Assembly: GCF_052055585.1 (NCBI RefSeq) | Contig: NZ_CP170485.1 | Coordinates: 2,232,001 to 2,296,000, forward strand | DNA from: Oceanicaulis sp052055585 | GTDB lineage: Bacteria > Pseudomonadota > Alphaproteobacteria > Caulobacterales > Maricaulaceae | Direction of reading: 5' to 3' | DNA length: 64,000 nt | Shown: in pieces, positions 43,615-52,588 of the stretch | Numbering within the stretch: position 1 is the stretch's first letter | Layout: every line of letters starts with the position of its first letter | Notes under the pieces: model-generated | Told to the model about the DNA's origin: nothing | What the model saw: only the letters and a program-made list of their open reading frames with translations | Database searches by the model: none | Made by a program: the position numbers and the translations under genes

Positions 43615-43804
43615 GTGCGCCTCCAATACCGCTCCGCCGGGGCGATTTTACCCATATGGCGGCAGAATCTTCCTAGTCAGCATGTGAAAAGCGACGCCTG
43701 AAGCCCGACCTGGAAACCCAATAAACACCTTTATTTTAAAGGCTTTTCTTGGCCCTGCCGGTTTCACGCCTGTTTGCGCTTTCCTGCTGGCTGCCAGTAA
43801 CAGC

Positions 43805-43819
43805 GCAAGCAACGGGCCA
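43805..43819 (-). promoter_or_regulatory. Sigma-54 promoter for flgK-flgL
   Basis: The minus strand reads TGGCCCGTTGCTTGC, with GG and GC separated by exactly 10 bases, as sigma-54 requires. It lies about 190 bases upstream of flgK. Confidence 0.6.
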
Positions 43820-43952
43820 AACCCGATCGGCGGCCATTCACTCGGCAATTCCGTCTTCTCCAGCGGGGGAGAATCTGCCGGGCGGCGCCGTTATCAATCC
43901 CTAACGACAAGTTTATTCATTGTTATTGCTCAGCTTTTCTGGTTTGCGAATT

Positions 43953-43968
43953 TGGCACGTCCCTTGAA
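43953..43968 (+). promoter_or_regulatory. Sigma-54 promoter for fliK-flgD-flgE
   Basis: TGGCAC (43953-43958), five bases, then TTGAA (43964-43968) match the -24/-12 consensus except that the -12 GC is GA. The fliK start is about 97 bases downstream. Confidence 0.65.
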
Positions 43969-44064
43969 GGACAAAGCCGACCACATGGCAGGACAAAAAG
44001 TCCCGCCCCCTCGACGCAGCAAAACGCGGCGCATCAGCTTGATGATTTGCGGAGCCTTACGCTC

Positions 44065-45918
44065 ATGCCGCTCGACCGTCTGCCCCCGGCGCCTGCGCCG
44101 ACCGTGCCTGCACCCAAACGCACCTCCCGTGCGTCTGGCGAGGACGCGCAGACCTTTGCGCTGCCCGAGGCCGACACCCGCAAGTCCGCCCCGAACGCCC
44201 AATCGAAAACCGATGAGCGCAAAGCCGCCCCGTCGCAGGAGGCGTCCGACGCCAAGGACCGTGACGACGCAACCGACGCGCAAACGGCGACGCAGGACGC
44301 CCAGCGTCAGACCGCTGGCGAGAGCGCCCGGACTTTCAACGAACTCTTTGCTCAGGCTCTGGAGGGCGAGGCCAGCCAGGACGCTGACGCGCCGTCTGAC
44401 GCCGCCCCCGAGACTGAAACGGACGCAAACCTCTCCAAGGACGCCGCCCCCAAGGCTGGCGCCGAGAACAAGCCTGCAAACGGCGCTGCGGATGCGTCGG
44501 GCGCACAAGCCCCGTCCCGGGCTCAGCCTGAAGCGCAAGCCAGCGCCGCCGCGCCTGCGCCGACCGGAACGCCCTCAGACGCGTCTGATGCGGATACGGA
44601 GCAGCCTGCAATCGCCAAGCCTGTTTCCGCAGACAAGAGCCAGGGAGCTCCGGCCTCTGGCGACACGCCTGTGAACGCCCCGCGCAATGCGGAGACCGGG
44701 CAAGCCCTGCCCCGGACGGCGGCCTCTGAAGACCAGCCTGAGATCGCCTCGGGTGAAGCCCAGCCGCGCGCCCGTGCAGACGCGGCCCCGAATGCGCAAA
44801 CCGAACAGGACGCAACCGGTCGTTCGTCCGAGGCCAAATCGGCGGAGCCCCGCCCGCAGCCGCAGACTGAAGCCGCTGACGCTGTCAAACCCGACGCCAA
44901 GGCCGCGCCCGCAGACAGCAAGGCTCAGCCCGCCCCTGCGCTATCTGACGCCGCCCGCACCGATACGAATACGACCGATGCGACCCGGGCCCGTTCCGAA
45001 CAGGGCTCGCAAGGGCAAGGCGCCAGCCAGTCCGCCAGCGTGGCCGCCGAGCAGGCCCAGTCCGCGGCGTCCGCTCAAGCCGCCTTCAAGGAGGGCGCCG
45101 AGCAGACCCACCGCGCAGAGTCAGACCGTGCGCCGGGCATTCAGAACAAGTCCCGTCACGCTGACAAGAGCGACGCTGGCGCCAAGAGCCCGGCGCCTCA
45201 GGGCGCCGCTGACGCCAGCGCATCCCGCTCCACCGCATCTGATGCCGCCGCCCAGGCGCGTCCGGCGCAAACCCCTGCCGCTGCCGCCGCCGCACCGGCC
45301 GACCCGCTGGCCTGGCTGCTTCAGGAGAGCCTGATGGGCGAGGAGGCGCCGGTCGAAGCGCCGACGGATTCAGCCGATGCCGAACTTGAAATGAGCACGG
45401 TGCGCGCCGAGCCCCGCATTGAAGCGGCGCGCCCTTCACAGCATCCCCAAGCCCACGCCGCATCGCGCTTTGCGCCGACCACGACGCAGACTCTGGCCGC
45501 CCAGATCGCCCGCAAGTTCAATGATGGCGGCCGGGTGTTCGACATCCGCCTTGATCCGCCCGAGCTCGGCCGCGTTGAAGTGCGCCTTGAGCTGGGCCCG
45601 GACAACAAGGTCTCCGCCATGCTGAGCGCGGAGCGGGCCGACACCCTGTCCGAGCTGCAGCGCCATGCGCGCGACCTTGAAAAGGCGCTGACCGAAACCG
45701 GTCTGGAGCTTGGTGAGGATGGTCTGTCCTTCTCGCTGAGCGAGGATAATGGCGCGTTCAGCGGTTTCCAGGATGAGGCTGGCGGTTCCGCTGACGGCTT
45801 CTCCGCCCGCAACCAGTTCACGCTGGAGGTCGAAACCGACCTGCCCGGCGCCCCGCTTGCCGACGCGCTCTACGGCTTCGCCGTCAGCCAGCGCGCTGGC
45901 GTCAACCTGATCGCCTGA
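44065..45918 (+). CDS. fliK: Flagellar hook-length control protein FliK
   Basis: A 617-residue protein that measures hook length and switches export specificity. Residues 1-420 are a disordered Ala/Asp/Gln/Pro-rich ruler with almost no hydrophobic residues. The conserved C-terminal domain (about 480-570) has VFDIRLDPPELGRVEVRLEL and the following helix. ATG 44065 is preceded by GGAG at 44051-44054; the open frame begins 18 bases earlier at a TTG. It is followed by flgD after 16 bases, giving fliK-flgD-flgE. Confidence 0.88.
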   Translation: MPLDRLPPAPAPTVPAPKRTSRASGEDAQTFALPEADTRKSAPNAQSKTDERKAAPSQEASDAKDRDDATDAQTATQDAQRQTAGESARTFNELFAQALEGEASQDADAPSDAAPETETDANLSKDAAPKAGAENKPANGAADASGAQAPSRAQPEAQASAAAPAPTGTPSDASDADTEQPAIAKPVSADKSQGAPASGDTPVNAPRNAETGQALPRTAASEDQPEIASGEAQPRARADAAPNAQTEQDATGRSSEAKSAEPRPQPQTEAADAVKPDAKAAPADSKAQPAPALSDAARTDTNTTDATRARSEQGSQGQGASQSASVAAEQAQSAASAQAAFKEGAEQTHRAESDRAPGIQNKSRHADKSDAGAKSPAPQGAADASASRSTASDAAAQARPAQTPAAAAAAPADPLAWLLQESLMGEEAPVEAPTDSADAELEMSTVRAEPRIEAARPSQHPQAHAASRFAPTTTQTLAAQIARKFNDGGRVFDIRLDPPELGRVEVRLELGPDNKVSAMLSAERADTLSELQRHARDLEKALTETGLELGEDGLSFSLSEDNGAFSGFQDEAGGSADGFSARNQFTLEVETDLPGAPLADALYGFAVSQRAGVNLIA

Positions 45919-45934
45919 GCAGAAGAGCGAGATC

Positions 45935-46666
45935 ATGACCGAAGTCAACGCAGCCGCCGCCTCCCAGCAATCGCAAAGCCAGACCAAGCTTGCGACCGCT
46001 GGCCTTGCGGACAATTTCGACACCTTCCTGGTGCTGCTGACCGAGCAACTGAAGAACCAGGATCCGCTCGATCCGCTGGAATCGGAACAATTCGTCCAGC
46101 AGCTGGTCCAGTTCTCCTCGGTGGAGCAACAGATCGCGTCCAATGAATCTCTGGAAGCCCTGCTGGCGCTGCAACAGACCGACGCCCAGCTGACCGCGCT
46201 CGAATTCATCGGCAAGGAAGCCACCGTGAACACCCGCTACAACTTCCTCAAGGATGGCGAAGCCACCTGGGAGTACGGGCTGGCTCAGGAAGCTGACACT
46301 GTCGAAATCCTGATCTTCGACGAGAACGGCAAACAGGTGCGTCGTCTGGACGGCGACAAGGCTGAAGGCATCCACGAAGTCGTCTGGGACGGCAAGGATG
46401 AGGCCGGAAACGCCCTGCCTGAAGGCGTCTACGAGATCGAGATCATCGCCAAGGACGCTGACAAGAACGCCATTGATTACGCCACCCGCATCACCCACCG
46501 GGTCACCGGGGTGGAGATGAGCGGCGGCGCGGCCCAGGTCAGCTTCGCCAATGGCGAACTGATCCTGCCGGCCACCCTGGTCACCAGCGTGCGCGAGGCG
46601 AACAACGCCCCTGCGAACAACAACAATACCGGCGCTGAGGACGAGGAGTCCGAAGCCGCCGCCTAA
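45935..46666 (+). CDS. flgD: Flagellar hook capping protein FlgD
   Basis: A 243-residue scaffold that guides hook assembly and is then lost. The N-terminal motif FDTFLVLLTEQLKNQDPLDP, followed by LESEQFVQQLVQFSSVEQQI, is diagnostic, and the Ig-like/FlgD-tudor region with VWDGKDEAGNALPEGVYEIE follows. The tail ends in an acidic and Asn-rich stretch. It sits between fliK and flgE. Confidence 0.94.
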   Translation: MTEVNAAAASQQSQSQTKLATAGLADNFDTFLVLLTEQLKNQDPLDPLESEQFVQQLVQFSSVEQQIASNESLEALLALQQTDAQLTALEFIGKEATVNTRYNFLKDGEATWEYGLAQEADTVEILIFDENGKQVRRLDGDKAEGIHEVVWDGKDEAGNALPEGVYEIEIIAKDADKNAIDYATRITHRVTGVEMSGGAAQVSFANGELILPATLVTSVREANNAPANNNNTGAEDEESEAAA

Positions 46667-46768
46667 CCCCGAAAACGGGGAAACCGGAGCCCGAACCGCT
46701 CCGCAACAAAATCGAGGCTCTCCGCCAGAAGGACCGGGAGCCCTGGCTATAATGATGGGAAGCAAGTC

Positions 46769-48166
46769 ATGAGTATCAACTCGGCCATGGCCGCCGGCGC
46801 GTCCGGCCTGATCGCCAACTCTTCGGCGCTCGCGGCGATTTCGGACAACATCGCCAACGTGAACACCGTCGGCTACAAGCGCGTGGATACGATCTTCACG
46901 CCGAACTACAAGATCGGCGGCGGCGGCGAGACCCGCTATGCCTCCTCGGGCGTGAGCTCGAACTCCCGCCTCGACGTGAACTCCTCGGGCCTTCTGACCC
47001 CGGGCGTGAGCGCCACCGACATGGCGATCGACGGCGACGGCTTCTTCGTCGTGCGTCCCAGCCCGACCGCGTCCGGTTCGTCCGACGCCGTGCTGTTCAC
47101 CCGTTCGGGCGGTTTCCAGACGGACTCATCAGGCTTCCTGCGCAATGACGCCGGCATGTATCTGTATGCCTGGCCGGTGCAGGCTGACGGCACCGTCAAC
47201 CAGAACCCGTCCAATGTGGACCAGCTTGAAGCTGTGAACCTGTCCAATATCGGCGGCACGGCGAATGCGACCTCCAGCGTCCGCATCAACGCCAACCTTC
47301 AGGCGAGCACGACCCCGTCGGCGGCGGCTGCGACCTATGACGCGACGGCATCGGGCACCAACATGGCCTCTGGCACGGTGACGCCGGACTTTGAGCGCAC
47401 CATCCAGATCTATGACACCCAGGGCGGCGTCCGCTCTGTGACCATGTCCTTCCTCAAGCACGCCACCAACGCCAACCAGTGGCATGTGGAGCTGCACGTC
47501 CAGCCCGCCTCTGACGTGGTGACGGGCGCGCCCCTGATCGACGGTCAGATCGCCACCGGCATCGTCGCGTTTGACACCAATGGCGAGATTGTCCCGGGCG
47601 CTCCGACCACCCTGCCGACCAGCCTGCCGTTTGAAGCCTCTGACGCCGCAGGCGCCGTGGGCGCAGGCGCGGTCCGTTGGGCGGCGTCCACCGGCGTTGG
47701 CGCGCAAACCATTGCGCTCGACCTTGGCACCGCCGGCACGCCGGGCGGCATTACGCAGTTCAACTCGCCCTCCAACCTGGATTCCACCGTGGTGGATGGC
47801 GCGATCTTCGGCGCCTTCGCGGGTGTGGAAGTGAGCGATGACGGCTTCCTGTCCGCCCGGTTCACCAACGGCGTGGTCCGCCGGGTGTATCAGCTTCCGG
47901 TCGCAACCGTGTTCAACCCGAACGGCCTGGCCTCGGTCGGCGGCGCCAGCTTCCAGATCACCGAGGATTCCGGCGCCTTCACCCTGAACGCCCCGGGTTC
48001 GGGCGCTTCGGGCACCATCGCGGCGAAGACGGTCGAGAACTCGAACGTCGATATCGCCACCGAATTCTCAAACCTCATCATCACCCAGCGGGCCTATTCG
48101 GCCAGCTCCCGGATCATCACCACGGCGGACGAAATGCTCGCCGAGGCGATCCAGATGAAGCGCTAA
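46769..48166 (+). CDS. flgE: Flagellar hook protein FlgE
   Basis: A 465-residue hook subunit. It has the N-terminal GASGLIANSSALAAISDNIA and NVNTVGYKR motif of rod/hook proteins, FlgE D1/D2 beta domains (GDGFFVVRPS, LFTRSGGFQ), and the C-terminal heptad helix (SNVDIATEFSNLIITQRAYS). A GGGAAG ribosome binding site precedes the ATG. A strong terminator ends the operon. Confidence 0.94.
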   Translation: MSINSAMAAGASGLIANSSALAAISDNIANVNTVGYKRVDTIFTPNYKIGGGGETRYASSGVSSNSRLDVNSSGLLTPGVSATDMAIDGDGFFVVRPSPTASGSSDAVLFTRSGGFQTDSSGFLRNDAGMYLYAWPVQADGTVNQNPSNVDQLEAVNLSNIGGTANATSSVRINANLQASTTPSAAAATYDATASGTNMASGTVTPDFERTIQIYDTQGGVRSVTMSFLKHATNANQWHVELHVQPASDVVTGAPLIDGQIATGIVAFDTNGEIVPGAPTTLPTSLPFEASDAAGAVGAGAVRWAASTGVGAQTIALDLGTAGTPGGITQFNSPSNLDSTVVDGAIFGAFAGVEVSDDGFLSARFTNGVVRRVYQLPVATVFNPNGLASVGGASFQITEDSGAFTLNAPGSGASGTIAAKTVENSNVDIATEFSNLIITQRAYSASSRIITTADEMLAEAIQMKR

Positions 48167-48193
48167 CCCAACGCCGTCCCACCGGCCGACTGA

Positions 48194-48226
48194 CACCCCG
48201 GCGTTTCGGCGTCGGGGTGAATTTTT
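48194..48226 (+). terminator. Terminator of the fliK-flgD-flgE operon
   Basis: CACCCCG (48194-48200) pairs with CGGGGTG (48213-48219), followed by AATTTTTTC. Confidence 0.85.
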
Positions 48227-48263
48227 TCTAAACAACTGATTTACCGGACTTTTACCCTGAGCT

Positions 48264-48278
48264 TTAGGCTCACCTTAA
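48264..48278 (+). promoter_or_regulatory. Candidate CtrA box upstream of sciP
   Basis: TTAG at 48264-48267 and TTAA at 48275-48278 are separated by exactly 7 bases. This matches the CtrA recognition pattern TTAA-N7-TTAA with one mismatch. It lies 70-84 bases upstream of the sciP start. Confidence 0.5.
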
Positions 48279-48347
48279 GAGGCCTCGCGTATAACCCTTC
48301 CCATCAAGGACCCGCGTTAGACGGGTCTTCTTACAAGGATGGGTCGG

Positions 48348-48620
48348 ATGGAACGTCGAGCGAAGAAGGAAAACTATGTCATCGGTCCCGATGGCAGTCC
48401 CCTAACCGTGGCCGATTTGCCGAGCCCGGATACCAAGCGTTGGGTTATTCGCCGCAAGGCCGAAGTGGTCGCCGCCGTGCGTGGCGGACTTCTCAGCCTG
48501 GATGAAGCCTGTGATCGCTACCGGCTGACCGTGGAAGAGTTCCTCTCCTGGCAGCGCTCTATCGACCGGCATGGCCTTGCCGGACTGCGCACCACGCGCA
48601 TTCAGCAATACCGCCAGTAG
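48348..48620 (+). CDS. sciP: CtrA inhibitor protein SciP (DUF1153)
   Basis: A 90-residue HTH protein that in Caulobacter binds CtrA and blocks its activation of target genes in swarmer cells. The family core NYVIGPDGSPLTVADLP and WVIRRKAEVVAAVRGGLLSL, with the DEACDRYRLTVEEFLSWQRS helix-turn-helix, is closely conserved. I start at ATG 48348 with AAGGAT upstream; an in-frame ATG at 48339 is also possible. The position between flgE and fliF is as in Caulobacter. Confidence 0.95.
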   Translation: MERRAKKENYVIGPDGSPLTVADLPSPDTKRWVIRRKAEVVAAVRGGLLSLDEACDRYRLTVEEFLSWQRSIDRHGLAGLRTTRIQQYRQ

Positions 48621-48654
48621 GCGGGATCGCCCCCCTCTCTTTCAGGCCCGCATT

Positions 48655-48696
48655 CAGCGCGGCGAGTCTCGACTCGCCGCGCTGATCGTGTTTTTT
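48655..48696 (+). terminator. Terminator downstream of sciP
   Basis: A perfect 13-bp stem, CAGCGCGGCGAGT (48655-48667) with ACTCGCCGCGCTG (48672-48684), has a four-base loop. ATCGTG then T6 follow. Confidence 0.9.
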
Positions 48697-48707
48697 GATT
48701 CAACGCG

Positions 48708-48723
48708 TTAAGACCTCGTTTAC
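48708..48723 (+). promoter_or_regulatory. Candidate CtrA box for the fliF operon
   Basis: TTAA (48708-48711), seven bases, then TTTAC (48719-48723) match the CtrA consensus TTAA-N7-TTAAC with one mismatch. fliF is a direct CtrA target in Caulobacter. It lies about 80-95 bases upstream of the fliF start. Confidence 0.55.
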
Positions 48724-48800
48724 GCGGATAGTGGGAAAAACTTGCCTAGCCGCTGCAGGGAGCGGCGTTTTCCTGATTCGGAAATCAGCAAGGGCCCAGC

Positions 48801-50444
48801 GTGAACGCGTTACTGGAACAGCTTTCCCGATTCGGAGTCGGTCGACTCGCCGCCATTCTCGGTCTGACGGCCGGTGCGGCCGCCGCTCTGGTGTTTTTCA
48901 CCATGAGCATGAACTCCAGCGGCCAGGCGCTCCTGTTCTCCGGGCTCGGTCCGTCCGACGCGGCTGCGGTCAGCGAACGTCTCGACCAGGCCGGCATCCC
49001 CTACGAACTGCAGGAAGGCGGCTCGGCCGTCTATGTCAGCACCGATCAGGTGGATGAAGCCCGCATGCGGGTCGCCTCTGGCGGCGCGCTGAGCTTTGGC
49101 TCTGTGGGCTATGAGATCTTTGACGAGACCGATGCGCTCGGCACCACCAGCTTTGTTCAGAACGTCAACGCCAAGCGCGCCCTGGAAGGCGAGCTGGCGC
49201 GATCGATCAACACGCTCAACACCGTTTCCGCCGCACGCGTCCACCTGGTGCTGCCCGAGCGCCGCCTGTTCTCGCGCGAGCAGCAGGAGCCCTCCGCCTC
49301 GGTGGTGATCAGCGTGCGCGGCGAATTGCCCAGCGCCCAGATCAACACCATCCGCAATCTTGTGGCCACCGCCGTGCCGGGTCTGCAGGCCAACCGCATT
49401 ACGCTGGCCGACGATCAGGGCCGCCTGTTGGCCGCGCCCAGCGATGCCGAAGGCGACTTCGTTGGCGCCATGCTGGATGACCGCCAGAGCGCCATCGAGC
49501 ATGACCTGCAGCAGAAGATCCGCGACCTCGTTGAGGGCGTTGTCGGCTCGGGCGGCGTGCGCGTGGCCGTCACCGCCGAACTCAACCGCCAGAGCCAGAC
49601 CCGCACCCGTCTCGAATATGATCCCAATGGTCAGGTCGAGGTCAGCCGTCGCGCTGTCGAGGAACGCCGCAGCGAGCCGGTCACGTCAGGCGGCGTGTCG
49701 GTCAGCGAGAACACGCCGGACGCCGAAGCCGGCGCAGATGGCGAAACCCCGCTGCTGGCGACCAGCGAAAGCTCCACCACCGAGCGCAATTACGAGAACA
49801 CCCGCGAAGAGATCGTCTCGATCATTCAGCCCGGCGATCTTGAGCGACTGGCCGTGTCGGTCGTGGTGGATGAAGTCGCGGTCGTGGGCGAGGACGGCAC
49901 GTTGACCTTCGAGCCCCGCAGCGAGGCCGAGCTGACCCAGATCCGCAATCTGGTCGCCGCCGCCGTGGGTTTCCCCACCGACACCACGCTGACCGATGGC
50001 GAGCAGATCCTGCAAGTCACGTCCATGCGGTTCAGCCGCCCCGACCTGACGCTGGGCACGCCGGCGCCGGAAGGCTTTAACCTGGCGCGCCTTGATTTCA
50101 TGCGTATCGCCGAGATTGTGGTGCTGTTCGTCACGGCCCTTCTGGTGATCCTGCTGGTCGCCCGCCCGCTGGTGCAAGGCGCCATCGGCAATGTCAGCAG
50201 TGCGCGCGTGGCGTCGTCGGGCGGCGGCGGAGCCCTGCCGGAAAATATCCAGGCGCTTCTGGGCAATTCAGACGGCACGGTGATGCTGCCTGAAGGCGAT
50301 CCCGCTGATGACCATATCGATGTGGCCCAGATCGAGGGTCAGGTTAAGAAATCCTCGGTCCGCAAGGTCGCCGCGCTTGTCGAGCAACATCCCGATGAAT
50401 CCATGAGCATCCTGCGCACCTGGATGCACGATGGCGAGGGCTGA
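48801..50444 (+). CDS. fliF: Flagellar MS-ring protein FliF
   Basis: A 547-residue protein forming the inner-membrane ring on which the rest of the flagellum is built. TM1 is at about residues 18-40, followed by the YscJ/FliF domain (GLGPSDAAAVSERLDQAGIP and VHLVLPERRLFSREQQEPSA), a long periplasmic region, TM2 near 430-450 (EIVVLFVTALLVILLVARPL) and a cytoplasmic tail that binds FliG. The start is GTG 48801 with AAGG upstream. It begins an operon that runs at least to flbD. Confidence 0.94.
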   Translation: MNALLEQLSRFGVGRLAAILGLTAGAAAALVFFTMSMNSSGQALLFSGLGPSDAAAVSERLDQAGIPYELQEGGSAVYVSTDQVDEARMRVASGGALSFGSVGYEIFDETDALGTTSFVQNVNAKRALEGELARSINTLNTVSAARVHLVLPERRLFSREQQEPSASVVISVRGELPSAQINTIRNLVATAVPGLQANRITLADDQGRLLAAPSDAEGDFVGAMLDDRQSAIEHDLQQKIRDLVEGVVGSGGVRVAVTAELNRQSQTRTRLEYDPNGQVEVSRRAVEERRSEPVTSGGVSVSENTPDAEAGADGETPLLATSESSTTERNYENTREEIVSIIQPGDLERLAVSVVVDEVAVVGEDGTLTFEPRSEAELTQIRNLVAAAVGFPTDTTLTDGEQILQVTSMRFSRPDLTLGTPAPEGFNLARLDFMRIAEIVVLFVTALLVILLVARPLVQGAIGNVSSARVASSGGGGALPENIQALLGNSDGTVMLPEGDPADDHIDVAQIEGQVKKSSVRKVAALVEQHPDESMSILRTWMHDGEG

Positions 50445-50445
50445 G

Positions 50446-51483
50446 ATGGCTGAAGCACCCCTTCCCCGCGGCCGCAAGATAGACGACCCGGCGAATATGA
50501 CCGGGGCGGAAAAGGCCGCCGTGATCCTGCTCGCGCTTGGTGATGAACAGCGCCAGCTCTGGGAAATGATGGACGACGAGGAAATCCGCGTCGTCTCCCA
50601 GGCCATGGTCAATCTGGGCAATGTGACGTCCAGCGCTGTCGAGAAACTGATCATGGAGTTTGTCGGCTCCATGTCCTCGACCGGCTCGATCGTGGGTTCG
50701 GTCGATCAGGCCCAGCGCCTGCTGTCCTCCTTCCTGCCCGAGGACAAGGTCGACCAGATCATGGAAGAGCTGCGCGGTCCCGCCGGCCGGACCATGTGGG
50801 ACAAGCTCGCCAATGTGAACGAGGTGGTTCTGGCGAACTATCTCAAGAACGAATACCCGCAGACCGTCTCCGTGGTGCTCTCCAAGGTGCGCCCCGATCA
50901 CGCCGCGCGCGTTCTGGCCGCGCTGCCCGAGGATTTCGCCATGGAAGTGGTGACCCGGATGCTGCGCATGGAGCCGGTTCAGCGCGAGATCGTGGAAAAG
51001 ATCGAAGAGACCCTGCGCTCGGAATTCATGAGCAATCTGGCGCGCACCTCCAAGCAGGACAGCCACGAGCTGATGGCGGACATCTTCAACAATTTCGATC
51101 GCCAGACCGAGAACCGCTTCCTCGCCTCGCTTGAAGAGCGCAGCCGGGATTCCGCAGAGAAGATCCGCTCACTCATGTTCGTCTTCGAGGATCTGGGCAA
51201 ACTCGACCCGCAAGGCGTGCAGACGCTGCTGCGCGGCGTGCCCAAGGACCAGCTGGGTCTGGCCCTCAAGGGCGCATCCGACACCCTGCGCGACCTGTTC
51301 TTCTCCAACATGTCCGAACGCGCGGCGAAAATCCTGCGCGAGGACATGGCGTCCATGGGGCCGGTGCGTCTCAAGGACGTGGATGGCGCGCAACAGGCCA
51401 TGGTCAACCAGGCCAAAGACCTCGCCGCCAAGGGCGAAATCCTGCTGTCGGAAGGCGGCGGGGAAGACGAGCTGATTTACTAG
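50446..51483 (+). CDS. fliG: Flagellar motor switch protein FliG
   Basis: A 345-residue C-ring protein that transmits torque from the stators. The middle domain has EYPQTVSVVLSKVRPDHAAR, the EHPQT-type motif, and the C-terminal torque helix has LFFSNMSERAAKILREDMAS with alternating charges. ATG 50446 starts 1 base after the fliF stop; GAGG within the end of fliF is its ribosome binding site. A longer start at 50431 would overlap fliF. Confidence 0.95.
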   Translation: MAEAPLPRGRKIDDPANMTGAEKAAVILLALGDEQRQLWEMMDDEEIRVVSQAMVNLGNVTSSAVEKLIMEFVGSMSSTGSIVGSVDQAQRLLSSFLPEDKVDQIMEELRGPAGRTMWDKLANVNEVVLANYLKNEYPQTVSVVLSKVRPDHAARVLAALPEDFAMEVVTRMLRMEPVQREIVEKIEETLRSEFMSNLARTSKQDSHELMADIFNNFDRQTENRFLASLEERSRDSAEKIRSLMFVFEDLGKLDPQGVQTLLRGVPKDQLGLALKGASDTLRDLFFSNMSERAAKILREDMASMGPVRLKDVDGAQQAMVNQAKDLAAKGEILLSEGGGEDELIY

Positions 51484-51498
51484 GAGGGCCCGAACTCA

Positions 51499-52167
51499 GT
51501 GTCTGACGGCTTCAGAAAATTCGACTTCGACCGGGAATTCGCACCGGACGGCCGCATTCTGCGTGAAGGCGACACGTTCAAGCGCGTCTATACCGAAGAA
51601 GAGATGCAGATGGTGGCCGAACAGGCCGCTGAAGCCGCACGTCAGGTCGCCGAGATCGAAGCCCAGGAAGCCGCAGCCGAAGCCGCGGGCCAGATTGTGC
51701 ATCAGGTGGCGGGCCTTCTGGGCCGCCTGCAGGCGGAATCCGAAGCTATGCGCCAGGACGCCGCCCGGCTGGCGCTCGCCGCCGCCCGCATCATCGCTGG
51801 CGCAGCTCTGGAACAGTTTGGCGAGGAAACGCTGAAAGACTGCATCAGTGAAGCCCTGGCCGATCTGCGCAGCGAACCGCGCGTTGCGGTCCGGGTGAAC
51901 CCGACCATGTCCGAGGCGCTGGCCGAAATCCTTGAAGGTGAAGCCGCCCAGCACGGGCTTGAAGGCGCGCTGATCGTGCGCGCCGATCCGGACGTGGCGC
52001 GCACCGATTGCGTGCTCGAATGGCGCTCCGGCGCGATCGAGCGCACGACCGCAGACATTGAAACCCGCATCGAGCAAGCCGTGAAGAACTGGCTGGCCCA
52101 GCCCCGTGAGGGCGATGCGGACCTCACCCCCGATCAGGCAGCCATGGGCGGTCAAGCCTCGGCCTGA
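51499..52167 (+). CDS. fliH: Flagellar export ATPase regulator FliH (FlbE-like)
   Basis: A 222-residue, mainly helical protein in the position of Caulobacter FlbE/FliH. The N-terminus (FRKFDFDREFAPDGRILREG) is typical of the alphaproteobacterial form; an Ala/Glu-rich coiled coil follows, and the C-terminal domain (about 115-200) has a stator-like fold (ALADLRSEPRVAVRVNPTMS). It links FliI ATPase to the C-ring. The start is GTG 51499 after AGGAGGG. fliI is not in the window. Confidence 0.8.
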   Translation: MSDGFRKFDFDREFAPDGRILREGDTFKRVYTEEEMQMVAEQAAEAARQVAEIEAQEAAAEAAGQIVHQVAGLLGRLQAESEAMRQDAARLALAAARIIAGAALEQFGEETLKDCISEALADLRSEPRVAVRVNPTMSEALAEILEGEAAQHGLEGALIVRADPDVARTDCVLEWRSGAIERTTADIETRIEQAVKNWLAQPREGDADLTPDQAAMGGQASA

Positions 52168-52179
52168 AGGAGCTAAGTC

Positions 52180-52557
52180 ATGAGCGACGACGATCTGAAC
52201 CTTCCCGATCTGTCCGGCGGTCCCGACATTGTGAGCCCGGACCCCGAGCCCATGGGTGAACCGGCCCATGGCGCAGCCCAGGCCCTGATCGACGAGGAAG
52301 TCCGCACGGCGGTGGACCTCGCGCCCGTCTTTGACGTGCCGGTCAACATCTCTGCGGTTCTGGGCAAGGCCCATGTGGATGTCAATTCTCTGCTGCGCCT
52401 GACCTCGGGCTCCGTGCTCGAGCTCGACCGCAAGGTCGGCGAAGCCATCGACATTTACGTGAACTCTCGCCTGGTGGCGCGTGGCGAGGTCGTCGTCGTG
52501 GACGACCGGCTTGGCGTGACCATGACTGAAATCATCAAGGACGGGGACACCGGCTGA
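52180..52557 (+). CDS. fliN: Flagellar motor switch protein FliN
   Basis: A 125-residue C-ring protein. The conserved SpoA domain at about 45-118 has VFDVPVNISAVLGKAHVDVN and the LTSGSVLELDRKVGEAIDIY block, ending VVDDRLGVTMTEI. The N-terminal 40 residues are acidic and flexible. AGGAG precedes the ATG. Confidence 0.95.
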   Translation: MSDDDLNLPDLSGGPDIVSPDPEPMGEPAHGAAQALIDEEVRTAVDLAPVFDVPVNISAVLGKAHVDVNSLLRLTSGSVLELDRKVGEAIDIYVNSRLVARGEVVVVDDRLGVTMTEIIKDGDTG

Positions 52558-52588
52558 CCCCGGCCGCCCATAGGAAAGGAAAAGAACG

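Larger units (their letters stand above)
43615..44064. other. Divergent flagellar control region
   Basis: The 450 bases between flgK and fliK hold two sigma-54 motifs, one per direction (listed separately). Between them lies a GC-rich palindrome, CGGCGCCG at 43883-43890, beside GCCGGGCGG, which could be part of an FlbD enhancer (ftr) site serving both promoters; this is a guess from position. No gene is seen. Confidence 0.45.

Noticed and set aside
46745..46760. TATAAT just before flgE, as a possible -10 of its own promoter
   Set aside because: No -35 is seen at 16-18 bases, it sits too near the ribosome binding site, and flgE is in an operon with a sigma-54 promoter.
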